A DNA stretch of 18,788 nt, from the NCBI GenBank assembly GCA_002425685.1, contig DIMS01000097.1:24321-43108 (forward strand), in the 5' to 3' direction. The notes under the pieces were generated by a model that made no database searches, was not told the DNA's origin, and saw only the letters and a program-made list of their open reading frames with translations. This document shows, in pieces, positions 1-8,647 of this stretch (positions are counted from its first letter, which is position 1; each line of letters opens with the position of its first letter). The stretch comes from Synergistaceae bacterium UBA5560 (lineage in GTDB: Bacteria > Synergistota > Synergistia > Synergistales > Aminiphilaceae). The translations under genes and the position numbers were made by a program.

Positions 1-1388
1 AATTCGTCGAGAGTCTCAAGGAGAAGTGCCTCGATCTTCTTCAGCTGAACCGCAGAGACATAGCTCTCATCATTCCCCTTCCCCAGGACGACGAGGCGTT
101 TTCCCCGGACGAGATCCTTCGCCAGGCCATGCACTTCCTCCGCGGTCTGCTGGAGAAAGATCATGGCCTCCTCCAGGGAGATGCGGGTCCGCTCGTCCGC
201 GAGAAGAGCGAACAGCGTGCGTCTGCCGGGAGCGGCAAGGAGCGTTTCGATCCGTCCCGCCACGGCGGCTCGGGCCTTTCGCCCTCGGGGTTTGATTCCG
301 TAAGGATAGAGAATCTCTCCTCCCGCGATGGTCACGAGAGGACTGTAGAAGCGCACCACGAAACGCTGATGCAGGCAGGCGACGATGCGCTCTTCGAGGA
401 CGAGCTGTGCGGGAGCGTCTTCGCCGGGTTCGATCTGGCGCCGATCCAGAAGGGCCACCCGGGCGAGCGTGTCCGAGGTCCCCACGTGAAGGCGGACCCG
501 CTGCCAATGCTTCACCGGCTCCACCGAGGTGGAAAGCACCCGGAGGACCACGTCCAGACAGGAGGTGGGAACGAACATGCCGGGAGCGCAGAGTACATCT
601 CCGCGGTTGATCGCATCCACGGGCACTCCCGAAAGATTGACGGCGATACGTTGCCCCGCCCAGCCCTCTTCAACGAGACGGCCATGCACCTGAAGAGTGC
701 GCACCTTCCCCGTCCGCTCCGAGGGCAGAAGGGCCACATCACTCCCCGAGCGCAACGTGCCCGTATAGGCCGTTCCGGTCACCACTGTTCCGAATCCCGA
801 AATGGGAAACGCCCTGTCCACGGGCAAAAAGAATCCTCCGGAACGATCCCTGGGGCTCACGCGCTCCACAAGGGATTCCAGGGCCTGGGTGAGAAGGTCC
901 AGGTTCTCGCCGGTGTGCGCCGAAACGGCGAAGACCGGTGCGTTTTCCAGAAACGTTCCCCGGAGCGCCTCCGCCACGTCCTCCCGGACGAGTTCCAACA
1001 TCTCGGGGTCCACAAGGTCGGCCTTCGTAAGGGCCACCACGCAGTCCCGGACACCGAGGAGGGAGAGAATCGCCAGATGCTCCCGCGTCTGGGGCATGAC
1101 TCCCTCGTCCGCAGCGACCACGAAGAGCACCGCGTCCACTCCGGAGGCGCCCGCCACCATCTGCCGAATGAAACGCTCGTGCCCCGGCACGTCCACAATG
1201 CTCACCACGGCTCCGCCGGGAAGACACAGAGGGGCGAATCCAAGTTCGATGGTGATACCCCGCTTCTTCTCCTCCTGAAGCCGGTCGCAGTCGATTCCCG
1301 TGAGGGCCTTCACAAGGGTGGTCTTGCCGTGGTCGATGTGCCCCGCCGTCCCCAGAACGAAGGGGACTTCCCGCTCACCGGCGTTCAT
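1..1388 (-). CDS. selB: Selenocysteine-specific elongation factor SelB (3' end cut by window edge)
   Basis: SelB is the GTPase that carries Sec-tRNA(Sec) to UGA codons followed by a SECIS hairpin. The reading frame is open from the ATG at 1388 to the left edge, giving 462 residues; the family is about 600-640, so roughly the last quarter, the mRNA-binding winged helices, is missing. The G1 motif GHIDHGKT lies at residues 16-23, DVPGHE (a SelB-type G3 motif) at 66-71 and TKAD (G4) at 121-124. Beta-barrel domains II and III follow, and the visible end enters the winged-helix part. The ATG overlaps the selA stop as ATGA, and an excellent ribosome site AGGAGG sits at 1398-1403 inside selA, 9 bases upstream. 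This predicts co-transcription and translational coupling. The identification is firm; only the truncated end is unknown. Confidence 0.96.
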   Translation of the reverse strand, partial: MNAGEREVPFVLGTAGHIDHGKTTLVKALTGIDCDRLQEEKKRGITIELGFAPLCLPGGAVVSIVDVPGHERFIRQMVAGASGVDAVLFVVAADEGVMPQTREHLAILSLLGVRDCVVALTKADLVDPEMLELVREDVAEALRGTFLENAPVFAVSAHTGENLDLLTQALESLVERVSPRDRSGGFFLPVDRAFPISGFGTVVTGTAYTGTLRSGSDVALLPSERTGKVRTLQVHGRLVEEGWAGQRIAVNLSGVPVDAINRGDVLCAPGMFVPTSCLDVVLRVLSTSVEPVKHWQRVRLHVGTSDTLARVALLDRRQIEPGEDAPAQLVLEERIVACLHQRFVVRFYSPLVTIAGGEILYPYGIKPRGRKARAAVAGRIETLLAAPGRRTLFALLADERTRISLEEAMIFLQQTAEEVHGLAKDLVRGKRLVVLGKGNDESYVSAVQLKKIEALLLETLDE

Positions 1389-2785
1389 GGGTCTCCACCT
1401 CCTGTAATTTCCCGGAACGCCGCGAGGAGGTGCTTCTCATCCTCCTCCGAGAGCGTCCGGAGATGTAAGCAGACGAGTTCATCCTGCACATTCGCCACGA
1501 CAGGGTGCGAGCAGAGACGAAGGCGGGCCTGGAGGGCCGTGGCGCTCCAACCCGGCAGGCTCACCGCCACGGCGAAGCCGTCGATCCCCCGGGCGGGAAA
1601 CGCGCCGCCCCCCACGGCGTCCTCAACGGAGAGAACACGGCAGAAAGCCTCCGGAATCGCACCGACCAGCCGGGCGGCAAGGCGCTCCGTCCGCTCCCGC
1701 AAGACGTCTCCATTCGCGCAAAGCATGGACAGGGAGGGGATCTCCCGCCACCGGTCCGTCAGGTAGAGGCGCAGCGTCGCCTCCAGAGCGGCCAGGGTCA
1801 TCTTGTCAACCCGCAGCGCCCGAGCGAGAGGATAGCGACGAAGTTCGTCCACGAGCTGTTTCCGCCCGACTACGGCGCCGATCTGAGGGCCGCCGAGCAG
1901 CTTGTCCCCCGAGAACGTGACGAGATCCACACCCTCGGCGATGCAGCGGCGCACTGTGGGTTCGCCGGAAAGACCGAAGGGGGAGAGGTCCACCAGAACA
2001 CCGCTTCCGAGATCCTCCAGAAAGACGAGATCCTTCTCCCTGGCCAGCGCGGCGAGTTCCTCCCGTCCCACCTCGGCGGCAAAGCCCACAATGCGGTAGT
2101 TCGAGGGATGCACCTTGAGGAGCATGCGCGTCTCCTCCGAGACGGCCTCGGCATAATCCCGGAAATGGGTGCGGTTGGTCGTGCCCACCTCCCGCATTTT
2201 CGCCCCGGAGAAGGTCATGATGTCCGGAATACGGAAGGAACCGCCGATCTCAACAAGTTCCCCCCGGGAGATCACCACCTCCCGGCCTTTCGCCAGAGCG
2301 GCGAGACAGAGCAGCACCGCCGCGGCGTTATTGTTCACCACCAGGGCGGCATCGGCACCGGTGAGCCGGCAGAGAAACCACTCCACGTGAGAGTCCCGAT
2401 GTCCCCGCTTTCCTCCGCCCAGATCGTATTCCAGGGTGCTGTAGCTCCGGGAAACCGCCGTCAGGGCTCGGACGGCCTCGTCGTGCAGGCAGGATCTTCC
2501 GAGATTGGTGTGCACCACCACTCCCGTGGCGTTCACGACGGGGCGGAGACTTGGCGTGCACCTCTCCAGGCATCGCCGCCGCATTTCCGCTTCGAGAACC
2601 TCCACGGAGAGAACCGTTCCCTCGCCCTTGCGAAGCGCGCTGCGGTATTCGCCGATCACGTCGGAGACGATGCTCTTGACGCTGTCCCTGCCCAGACAGA
2701 GGGCAACCTCTTCCGCCCAGGGCGTCTCCAGAAAACGTTCCATGGGCGGTATGGCGCGAAGCAACTCCCGAAGTGCATCCTTCAC
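1385..2785 (-). CDS. selA: L-seryl-tRNA(Sec) selenium transferase SelA
   Basis: SelA is a PLP enzyme that converts seryl-tRNA(Sec) to selenocysteinyl-tRNA(Sec) with selenophosphate. The 466-residue protein has the usual bacterial length. It shows the conserved block NATGVVVHTNLGRS at about residues 85-98 and the PLP-lysine motif SGDKLLGGPQ with the lysine at position 295, the same number as in E. coli SelA. The start is GTG at 2785, preceded by a GAGGGTGAG-like ribosome site; no ATG lies nearby. The stop overlaps selB by 4 bases. The PLP lysine and tRNA-end regions look intact, so it should be active. selD and the tRNA(Sec) gene are not in this window; they may lie beyond the left edge or elsewhere. 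Confidence 0.97.
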   Translation of the reverse strand: MKDALRELLRAIPPMERFLETPWAEEVALCLGRDSVKSIVSDVIGEYRSALRKGEGTVLSVEVLEAEMRRRCLERCTPSLRPVVNATGVVVHTNLGRSCLHDEAVRALTAVSRSYSTLEYDLGGGKRGHRDSHVEWFLCRLTGADAALVVNNNAAAVLLCLAALAKGREVVISRGELVEIGGSFRIPDIMTFSGAKMREVGTTNRTHFRDYAEAVSEETRMLLKVHPSNYRIVGFAAEVGREELAALAREKDLVFLEDLGSGVLVDLSPFGLSGEPTVRRCIAEGVDLVTFSGDKLLGGPQIGAVVGRKQLVDELRRYPLARALRVDKMTLAALEATLRLYLTDRWREIPSLSMLCANGDVLRERTERLAARLVGAIPEAFCRVLSVEDAVGGGAFPARGIDGFAVAVSLPGWSATALQARLRLCSHPVVANVQDELVCLHLRTLSEEDEKHLLAAFREITGGGDP

Positions 2786-2967
2786 GGTCTCACCCTCTCA
2801 TCGGTTATACTCTTCTTTAGAGGTCATCATACACCAAAGTGCGGCGGAGCCGCCTCCGGAGCAACCGCCGACGCGAGTGGCGCGCTTTCGCATCGTCGCG
2901 CGTGCAACACTCCCCGAGGGGGAGAACAGAATTTCTCCATCATATTGAAGAAGGAGATGGGAAGCAC
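2786..2967. promoter_or_regulatory. Divergent selA/yedF intergenic region
   Basis: This 182-base spacer must hold promoters in both directions. For selA (minus strand) two -10-like boxes are visible, TATGAT at 2826-2831 and TATAAC at 2804-2809, both without a convincing -35. For yedF the spacer holds two small inverted repeats that could fold in a leader: CGCGC 2881-2885 with GCGCG 2898-2902, and CTCCCC 2910-2915 with GGGGAG 2919-2924. No recognised riboswitch was seen. The promoter calls are weak. Confidence 0.35.
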
Positions 2968-3573
2968 ATGCAGCACATCGACGCCCGCGGCAAAACCTGC
3001 CCCCAACCGGTGATCCTGACGAAGAACGCCATCGAGGCCGGCGCCACGTCCCTCGAAATTTTGGTGGACAACGCCGTTGCCAGAAGCAATGTCTCCCGGT
3101 TTCTCGAAAAATCGGGGTACCGGGCAGAGGTGCACGAAGAGGGAACGGATTTCCGCATCGTCGGCGAAGGAACACCCCCCGCAGCAGCGACGGAGGTACT
3201 CCCCGAGCTTCCGGACGCCTACACCTGCGGCAATGCCTCCCTTGCGGTCCTCCTCACCTCGAAAACCCTGGGAAAGCGGGATGAGGCGCTTGGGGACGTG
3301 CTGATGAAAGCGTTTCTCGGAACACTGTCCCAGGGAAGCACGGTTCCTGAGACCATTGCCCTGATGAACGAAGGAGTCATGCTCGCCCTCCCCGAAAACT
3401 CCACCTCGGAAAGCCTTGAAGAGCTGCAGGCGAAGGGGACGCAGATTCTCGTCTGCGGCACCTGCACGAAGCACTTCGGCGTCACCGAGCAGATCCGGCT
3501 CGGAACGATCAGCAACATGTTCGACATCGTCGAAGCCCTCCGGAAAGCGGGGAAAATCCTTTCCGTAGGTTGA
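2968..3573 (+). CDS. yedF: YedF-type selenium metabolism protein (TusA/SirA domain plus DsrE-like domain)
   Basis: The 201-residue cytoplasmic protein has an N-terminal TusA/SirA fold with the CPQP motif at residues 11-14 (Cys11 is the expected sulfur or selenium carrier) and a C-terminal DsrE-like domain with CGTC at 163-166. This two-domain form and length match the selenium metabolism YedF family (TIGR03527), which co-occurs with selenophosphate synthase. Its exact reaction is not established; a selenium carrier or delivery role is inferred. I start it at ATG 2968, with AAGGAG at 2951-2956, because homology begins there; the frame is open further upstream to 2839, but that extension is arginine-rich and has no family resemblance. 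It is divergent from selA-selB, which supports the selenium assignment. Cys87 is a further candidate reactive residue. Confidence 0.9.
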   Translation: MQHIDARGKTCPQPVILTKNAIEAGATSLEILVDNAVARSNVSRFLEKSGYRAEVHEEGTDFRIVGEGTPPAAATEVLPELPDAYTCGNASLAVLLTSKTLGKRDEALGDVLMKAFLGTLSQGSTVPETIALMNEGVMLALPENSTSESLEELQAKGTQILVCGTCTKHFGVTEQIRLGTISNMFDIVEALRKAGKILSVG

Positions 3574-3608
3574 GCGGACGGATTGCGTTGACCGGGCGCC
3601 CCCGCAGG

Positions 3609-3631
3609 CGTTCCGGTCTAGGGCCGGAACG
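3609..3631. terminator. Inverted repeat between convergent yedF and glycosidase genes
   Basis: CGTTCCGG at 3609-3616 and CCGGAACG at 3624-3631 form a perfect 8-base stem with a 7-base loop. The stem overlaps the stop codon of the minus-strand gene and lies 36 bases after the yedF stop. No T run follows on either strand, so it is at best a weak or factor-assisted two-way terminator. Confidence 0.3.
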
Positions 3632-5441
3632 GCACCGCGCCGATGCCGTAACTGACGGGGCGGGGTTTTCCCTCGGAGAGTAAGGAAACGCGCTTGCCTT
3701 TTACGAGAAGCTCCGAGGACCCCCCGCCGTCGAGATTCAGCGCGTAGTCCACGTACAGCTCCCGGAGAATCTCCGAGACCTCCCGAAGAGTGAACCCCAC
3801 GCTGTGGAAGGGATTTCTTCCGTCCCCCACGAAGAAGACCCACTGTCCGTTCCCGGTGAGGCCGATGACGCTCCGGGGATGGCGCCGCAGCGTCACGGAG
3901 TCGGAGAGGTTTTCCGGATCGTTCTGAATTTCCCCTCCGAAGATGAGAAACGGCCCTCCCTGGACGATGTGGTCCATCTTTCCCCACAGAGGATCGCCTT
4001 CGTTGAGCGTCGTCTCCACCCGAACCGCGTCGCCGGGGCGCAGGGCGGCCACCGTCGGGGCCTGGGCTCCGTACCCCGCGAGCACCCTGGCTCCTGCGGG
4101 GATGTCACCGCCGCTGCCCTGGCGGACTTCCAGGCATCGCCCGTCCCGGATCACCGCCTCCGCCGCGGGAGCGCTTCCCGACGAGGGCGTCCGCCGTCCG
4201 AAGTGCGGTGTGTACAGCACCAGCGCGTCCCCCTTGGTGAAGCGGTTCACCGTGGCGAGCTTCCGCTCTCCGAAAGCGTCGGCGAGCACGCGCCCGGAGA
4301 AGTCCGTGGGACCGAAGGTGGCCAGATTGTCCCGATTCCACCCGAGACAGGTCCGCCCCCGCATGGGTTCGCTCACCAACGTGCCGTCCACCAGCAGCGT
4401 GCCGATGGGAGAGCCCCGGCCATATCCCGTGGTGGTGAAGAAACCTCCGTTCATGGCGACCACTGCGTTCCCGCCCGTCATGGCGGCGAGCGGAGCGAGC
4501 GTGGAAAGCCCCTCCGGAGGAAGAAGGGGGCGTATTCCGAACAGGCCGGGATCGATGATCAGGGCAACCCAGAAGCGGGGAGAGGACAGGTTCTCGTAGC
4601 TCGGCAGGCAGGGAAGGAGCCGCGCCTCCTTTCCCGCCTTTGCTCCGGCCTTCCGGAGGCGTTCCGCGTCGAGAAAGGAGTCCAGCATGTCCGACCGGAG
4701 GCGCCACTCGTAGTTGTGGTTCTCCACCTTCATCTCCGGCCCTGCTCCCGCAAGGGTTTTCCGTAGCTGCTCCGCCTCGTTCTTGCTGTCGAACCCGTCG
4801 ATGATCGCCCTCCAGCGCGGCGAGGGCGCCGGAGCACCCTCGCGGTGCAGAAGCAGCCGCATTCCCTTCGCCGGGGCAAGCTCGGCCCGCAGCACAAAAC
4901 CCTCTTCCGCCAGGGCGAGAACTTCCAGAAAGTGTTTGGCCTCGGCAGGAGGGATCTTCTGATCCGGGAAAAGCCGCTTCGCGTTCCCCTCAAGCAGCGG
5001 AGGTACCATCAGACGGGCCACCGCCACGGCACCGCGGTCGGACGGGGAGAGTCCCTTCAGGTCCTCGTAGGGAAGCGGCGCCTCCGCCAGAAGCCCTGCC
5101 TCGAAGCGGAGCCCCAGGCTGTGCACGAGCATGCGGAGCGCCTCTTTCCGGGTCACCGCTCCTCCCGGCGGCTGGTCCGAGTAGGGAACCGCATCGATGT
5201 TCCGGGCAAAGGCCACCGCCTGGGCGGGGCTCTTTGCCTCCCCGGAGGCGAGGAGCCCCCGCGCTTCCAGGATGCCCTGCACGAAGGCATCCCGCCGGAC
5301 ACCTCCCGATTCCGCCTCCGCCCATACTCCCTGCAACAGCAACAGTACAACGAGGAGAACCGTCAGCACTCCCCGAAGCCCCGTCGTCTTTTCTCCGGCA
5401 CATTTTTCTCCTGACGTTCCGAAACGATGCACGATTCTCAT
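3618..5441 (-). CDS. Exported phosphodiester glycosidase (NAGPA) protein with SLH-like and SPOR-like N-terminal regions
   Basis: This 607-residue protein begins with an unusually long basic stretch, then a hydrophobic segment at about 25-40 and an AEA cleavage site near 43, so it is exported. Residues about 50-185 resemble S-layer homology repeats (TRKEALRML near 97-105, FPDQKIPPAEAK at 158-169). Residues about 207-282 look like a SPOR-type peptidoglycan-binding module. Residues about 289-605 form the phosphodiester glycosidase domain of the NAGPA family (PF09992), with MNGGFF at 330-335 and the hallmark NLDGGGSS at 569-576. Family members cleave a sugar from a phosphodiester; the bacterial substrate here is unknown and may be a cell-envelope polymer. 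It starts 21 bases after hemW, as the last gene of the lepA operon. The SLH and SPOR calls are by eye and less certain than the C-terminal domain. Confidence 0.88.
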   Translation of the reverse strand: MRIVHRFGTSGEKCAGEKTTGLRGVLTVLLVVLLLLQGVWAEAESGGVRRDAFVQGILEARGLLASGEAKSPAQAVAFARNIDAVPYSDQPPGGAVTRKEALRMLVHSLGLRFEAGLLAEAPLPYEDLKGLSPSDRGAVAVARLMVPPLLEGNAKRLFPDQKIPPAEAKHFLEVLALAEEGFVLRAELAPAKGMRLLLHREGAPAPSPRWRAIIDGFDSKNEAEQLRKTLAGAGPEMKVENHNYEWRLRSDMLDSFLDAERLRKAGAKAGKEARLLPCLPSYENLSSPRFWVALIIDPGLFGIRPLLPPEGLSTLAPLAAMTGGNAVVAMNGGFFTTTGYGRGSPIGTLLVDGTLVSEPMRGRTCLGWNRDNLATFGPTDFSGRVLADAFGERKLATVNRFTKGDALVLYTPHFGRRTPSSGSAPAAEAVIRDGRCLEVRQGSGGDIPAGARVLAGYGAQAPTVAALRPGDAVRVETTLNEGDPLWGKMDHIVQGGPFLIFGGEIQNDPENLSDSVTLRRHPRSVIGLTGNGQWVFFVGDGRNPFHSVGFTLREVSEILRELYVDYALNLDGGGSSELLVKGKRVSLLSEGKPRPVSYGIGAVPFRP

Positions 5442-5462
5442 GTCCCTTCTCGAAGTGTCACG

Positions 5463-6749
5463 TCAACGGCGGCAGGACCGGCCGGACAAGAAACCTTCTT
5501 CCGGAGAAGCCTCGTCCTCGTCATCGGCGAGCACCTCCGTCCACAACGCATTGGCGACCCGCATTCCCCCGGGAGAAAAGGCGATCCGTCCGAACTCCCT
5601 CCGGAGAAAACGTTCTCCGAAGGGTTCGAGGCACCGGACAAGCCGCGCCGCCTCCTCCGGGCCATGGCGGCGGGCGAAACCCCGGAGCCGCACGCCTCCT
5701 GCGGTCCGCAGCGCGAGCACCGCCGCCTCCCCCGCTCTTTTTCTCCCCTCCAGACGCTCTTCCACGGACACGGCGCCCTCTCTTCGGGCCTCCGCCACGT
5801 AGCGGGCCACGTCATTCCCGTTGCCGTAGCGGATCCCCTCCAGAAAACCCCAGGCGGCGGCGCCCAGGCCGAGCACATTTCCTCCCCGCCAGTAGGCCAG
5901 ATTGTGTCGACACCATTCTCCGGGAGCGGCGAAACTGGCAATCTCGTACTGCCCGTACCCCTTGCGCCGCAGATACCACTGGGCAAACCGGTAGAAGGCA
6001 TAGCCGTCGGGAAGGGATTCCGAAGGAGGGCACACTCCCCAGACAGAGTCCTTCTCCAGGGTGAGCTGGTACAAGGAGAGATGCCGTACCCCCGAACGGT
6101 GAAGCTCCTGCAGGGTCCGGTGCCATCGATGGAGAGTCTGGAAGGGAAGGCCGAACATGAGGTCCACGCTGGTACGGAACCCCGCAGCGAGACAAGCCGA
6201 CAGGGCGTCTCTCGCCCGGGCCGCCGAATGGGGGCGCCGAAGCCACGCCAGCTCTTCCTCGTCGAGGCTCTGCACGCCCAGGCTCACCCGGGAGATCCTC
6301 CAGTCCCTCCAGAGCCGGAGCGACGTTGCGGCGAGGCTCTCCGGATTCGCCTCCACGGATACCTCCGCCCCGGGAAGAAAACGGAGCCCCCCCTCCAGGA
6401 TGCCGATCAGGCGCTCCCATTGACGCGGGGCAAGAAGGGACGGAGTTCCGCCCCCAATGTAGAGGGTCTCCGCGCAGAACATCCTTCCGGCCGTTTCCGT
6501 CCAACGGGCAAGTTCGCCTTCGAGCGCCTCCAGATAGGCATCGATGATTCCCCCGGAGGCGGGCACGAGGCTTGTGAAGGCACAATAGGGACACTTGCGA
6601 ACGCAGAAGGGAATATGCACATAGACGGAGAGCGGAGCATCGGAGGCGAGGGCGGCGGCGTTTCGCAGAAGAGCTTCGTCCCGGAGGGAAGAGGCGTTCC
6701 ATCCGCCGCTTCCTCCGGCATCGCAGGAAGCGGATCTACTCCTCCGCAT
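5463..6749 (-). CDS. hemW: HemW-family radical SAM protein (heme chaperone, coproporphyrinogen oxidase-like)
   Basis: The 428-residue protein has the radical SAM cluster motif CVRKCPYC with cysteines 49, 53 and 56, followed two residues later by Phe58. HemW proteins have phenylalanine there, where HemN oxidases have a fourth cysteine. The SAM-binding GGGTP motif is at 99-103, and the C-terminal half has the HemW winged-helix character. HemW binds heme and is thought to load it into membrane hemoproteins; it is often misannotated as an oxygen-independent coproporphyrinogen oxidase. The ATG at 6749 lies 14 bases inside lepA, with AAGG 9 bases upstream. The conserved part begins only near residue 40, so about 40 leading residues are an atypical extension without an internal ATG. 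Placement directly after lepA is a common bacterial arrangement. Confidence 0.93.
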   Translation of the reverse strand: MRRSRSASCDAGGSGGWNASSLRDEALLRNAAALASDAPLSVYVHIPFCVRKCPYCAFTSLVPASGGIIDAYLEALEGELARWTETAGRMFCAETLYIGGGTPSLLAPRQWERLIGILEGGLRFLPGAEVSVEANPESLAATSLRLWRDWRISRVSLGVQSLDEEELAWLRRPHSAARARDALSACLAAGFRTSVDLMFGLPFQTLHRWHRTLQELHRSGVRHLSLYQLTLEKDSVWGVCPPSESLPDGYAFYRFAQWYLRRKGYGQYEIASFAAPGEWCRHNLAYWRGGNVLGLGAAAWGFLEGIRYGNGNDVARYVAEARREGAVSVEERLEGRKRAGEAAVLALRTAGGVRLRGFARRHGPEEAARLVRCLEPFGERFLRREFGRIAFSPGGMRVANALWTEVLADDEDEASPEEGFLSGRSCRR

Positions 6750-8547
6750 CCTCGCTGACCTTGAGAAAAGCGAGAAACGCCTCCTGGGGAATGGAGACTC
6801 GCCCGATCTGCTTCATCTTTTTTTTGCCTTCCTTCTGTTTTTCCAGAAGCTTCCTCTTTCGGGTGATGTCGCCACCGTAGCACTTGGAGAGAACGTCCTT
6901 GCGCAGGGGCTTGATGTTCTGCCGGACGATGACCTTCTTTCCCACGGCCGCCTGAATCGGCACCTCGAAGAGCTGCCGAGGGATGAGTTCCTTCAGCTTG
7001 CGCACCACCGCCTGCCCTCTGTGGTAGGCTGCATCCTGGTGGCAGATGAAGGAAAAGGCGTCCACGGGCTCGTCGTTGAGGAGCACGTCCACCTTCACGA
7101 GATTTCCCTGCCGGAATCCCACGTGCTCGTAGTCGAGGGAGGCATATCCCCGGGAGACGGACTTGAGCTTGTCGTGAAAGTCGAGGATGAACTCCGCGAG
7201 GGGGAGTTCGTAGACGAGACGCACCCGCTCGGGGGTGATGTACTCCATGCTTCCGTACACACCCCGCTTGTCCTGACAGAGCTGCATCACCTTGCCCACA
7301 TAGTCCGTGGGAAGGAACATGGAGAGCTTGATGTAGGGCTCCCGGATCTCCTCGATCTTGCCCAAGTCCGGGAAATCCGACGGACGATGGGCCTCCAGGA
7401 TCTCCCCGGAAGTAAGAACCACATGGTAACCCACGTTGGGCGTGGTGGCAACGAGATCCACGTTGAACTCCCGCTGGAGGCGCTCCTTGGCGATGTCCAT
7501 GTGCAGGAGTCCGAGAAAGCCGCAGCGGAACCCGAAGCCGAGCGCAGCGGAGGTCTCGGGGGTGAAGTCGATGGCGGAATCGTTGAGCTGGAGCTTCTCC
7601 AGGGCATCCCGGAGCTGGGGATACTCCTCGCGCTCCACGGGATAGAAGCCGCAGAAGACCACGGGCTTGACCCGCTTGTACCCCGGAAGGGGTTTCTCCG
7701 CGGGGCGCCTCGCGTCGGTGATGGTGTCTCCCACGCGGGCCTCGTGAAGAGTCTTCACGTTGGCGATCACGTAGCCTACCTCGCCGGGGCCGAGCTCCTC
7801 CGAGGCGCGCATGGAGGGAGTGAAGAACCCCACCTCCTCCACCTGGTCGGAGATGCCGTTGGCCATGAAGGTGATTTGCTGGCCCGAGCGGATGCTGCCG
7901 TTCACCACTCGGACATAGCAGATGACACCCCGGTAGTTGTCGTACACGGAGTCGAAGATAAGCGCCTGCAGAGGTACCTCCGGGGCTCCCTCGGGAGCGG
8001 GAACCCTGCGGACCACCGCGTCGAGTACCTCGGCGATGCCGACGCCGCTCTTGGCGCTGACGAGCAGCGCCCCTTCCGTGTCGATGCCGATGACGTCCTC
8101 CAGCTCCTTGAGTGCCCGTTCGGGCTGGGCCGAGGCGAGATCGATCTTGTTCACCACGGGGAGCAGCTCCAGATCCTGCTCCACCGCAAGGTAGGCGTTG
8201 GCCACGGTCTGGGCCTCAACGCCCTGGGCGGCATCCACCACGAGGAGCGCGCCCTCGCAGGCCGCGAGGGAACGGGAGACCTCGTAGGAAAAATCCACGT
8301 GCCCGGGAGTGTCGATCAAGTTCAGGATGTACTCGCATCCCTCACGGTCACGGTAGCGCATCCGCACGGGAACCAGTTTGATGGTGATCCCCCGCTCGCG
8401 TTCGAGTTCGAGGGTATCCAGGTGCTGCGCCTTGAGAAAACGCGTGTCCACGGTCGCCGTCAGCTCGAGCAGACGGTCCGCCAGAGTGGACTTTCCGTGG
8501 TCCACGTGGGCGATGATGCAGAAATTGCGAATACGGCCGGTCTCCAA
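6736..8547 (-). CDS. lepA: Elongation factor 4 (LepA GTPase)
   Basis: LepA (EF4) is a ribosome-associated translational GTPase involved in ribosome assembly or back-translocation. The 603 residues compare with 599 in E. coli. G motifs are intact: AHVDHGKST at 13-21, DTPGH at 79-83, NKID at 133-136 and a SAK motif near 163-165. The C-terminal LepA-specific domain ends in the basic stretch rich in lysine. The start is TTG at 8547, chosen because the conserved RIRNFCIIAH block follows 4 residues later and because GAGGTGA lies 6-12 bases upstream; no ATG is available at the right place. It is the first gene of the operon with hemW (14-base overlap) and the glycosidase. Confidence 0.97.
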   Translation of the reverse strand: METGRIRNFCIIAHVDHGKSTLADRLLELTATVDTRFLKAQHLDTLELERERGITIKLVPVRMRYRDREGCEYILNLIDTPGHVDFSYEVSRSLAACEGALLVVDAAQGVEAQTVANAYLAVEQDLELLPVVNKIDLASAQPERALKELEDVIGIDTEGALLVSAKSGVGIAEVLDAVVRRVPAPEGAPEVPLQALIFDSVYDNYRGVICYVRVVNGSIRSGQQITFMANGISDQVEEVGFFTPSMRASEELGPGEVGYVIANVKTLHEARVGDTITDARRPAEKPLPGYKRVKPVVFCGFYPVEREEYPQLRDALEKLQLNDSAIDFTPETSAALGFGFRCGFLGLLHMDIAKERLQREFNVDLVATTPNVGYHVVLTSGEILEAHRPSDFPDLGKIEEIREPYIKLSMFLPTDYVGKVMQLCQDKRGVYGSMEYITPERVRLVYELPLAEFILDFHDKLKSVSRGYASLDYEHVGFRQGNLVKVDVLLNDEPVDAFSFICHQDAAYHRGQAVVRKLKELIPRQLFEVPIQAAVGKKVIVRQNIKPLRKDVLSKCYGGDITRKRKLLEKQKEGKKKMKQIGRVSIPQEAFLAFLKVSEDAEE

Positions 8548-8578
8548 TCCTCGTCACCTCTACTTTTCGGTGCCCATC

Positions 8579-8584
8579 ATTGTA
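8579..8584 (-). promoter_or_regulatory. Possible -10 box for the lepA operon
   Basis: Read on the minus strand the bases are TACAAT, five of six matches to the -10 consensus, 32 bases upstream of the lepA TTG. No good -35 is seen 16-18 bases further upstream, and there is no TGN extension, so the call is tentative. Confidence 0.3.
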
Positions 8585-8647
8585 CTTGAGGGACGGAGAT
8601 TCCGCCAGAGCGCCTCTTGGAGTCGCCCGCGAACTTCGGCCCGCACA

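Noticed and set aside
129..1766. Long plus-strand open frame of 545 codons opposite selB and selA
   Set aside because: It is antisense to two firmly identified genes, has low-complexity arginine, glycine and histidine-rich content and no family resemblance; such frames are usual in GC-rich DNA.
2839..2967. Longer N-terminus for yedF
   Set aside because: The 43 extra residues are arginine-rich, unlike the family, and a ribosome site precedes the ATG at 2968.
7021..8589. 522-codon plus-strand frame opposite lepA
   Set aside because: It mirrors the codon pattern of lepA on the other strand, is rich in valine, histidine and glutamate as expected for such a shadow, and has no recognisable domain.
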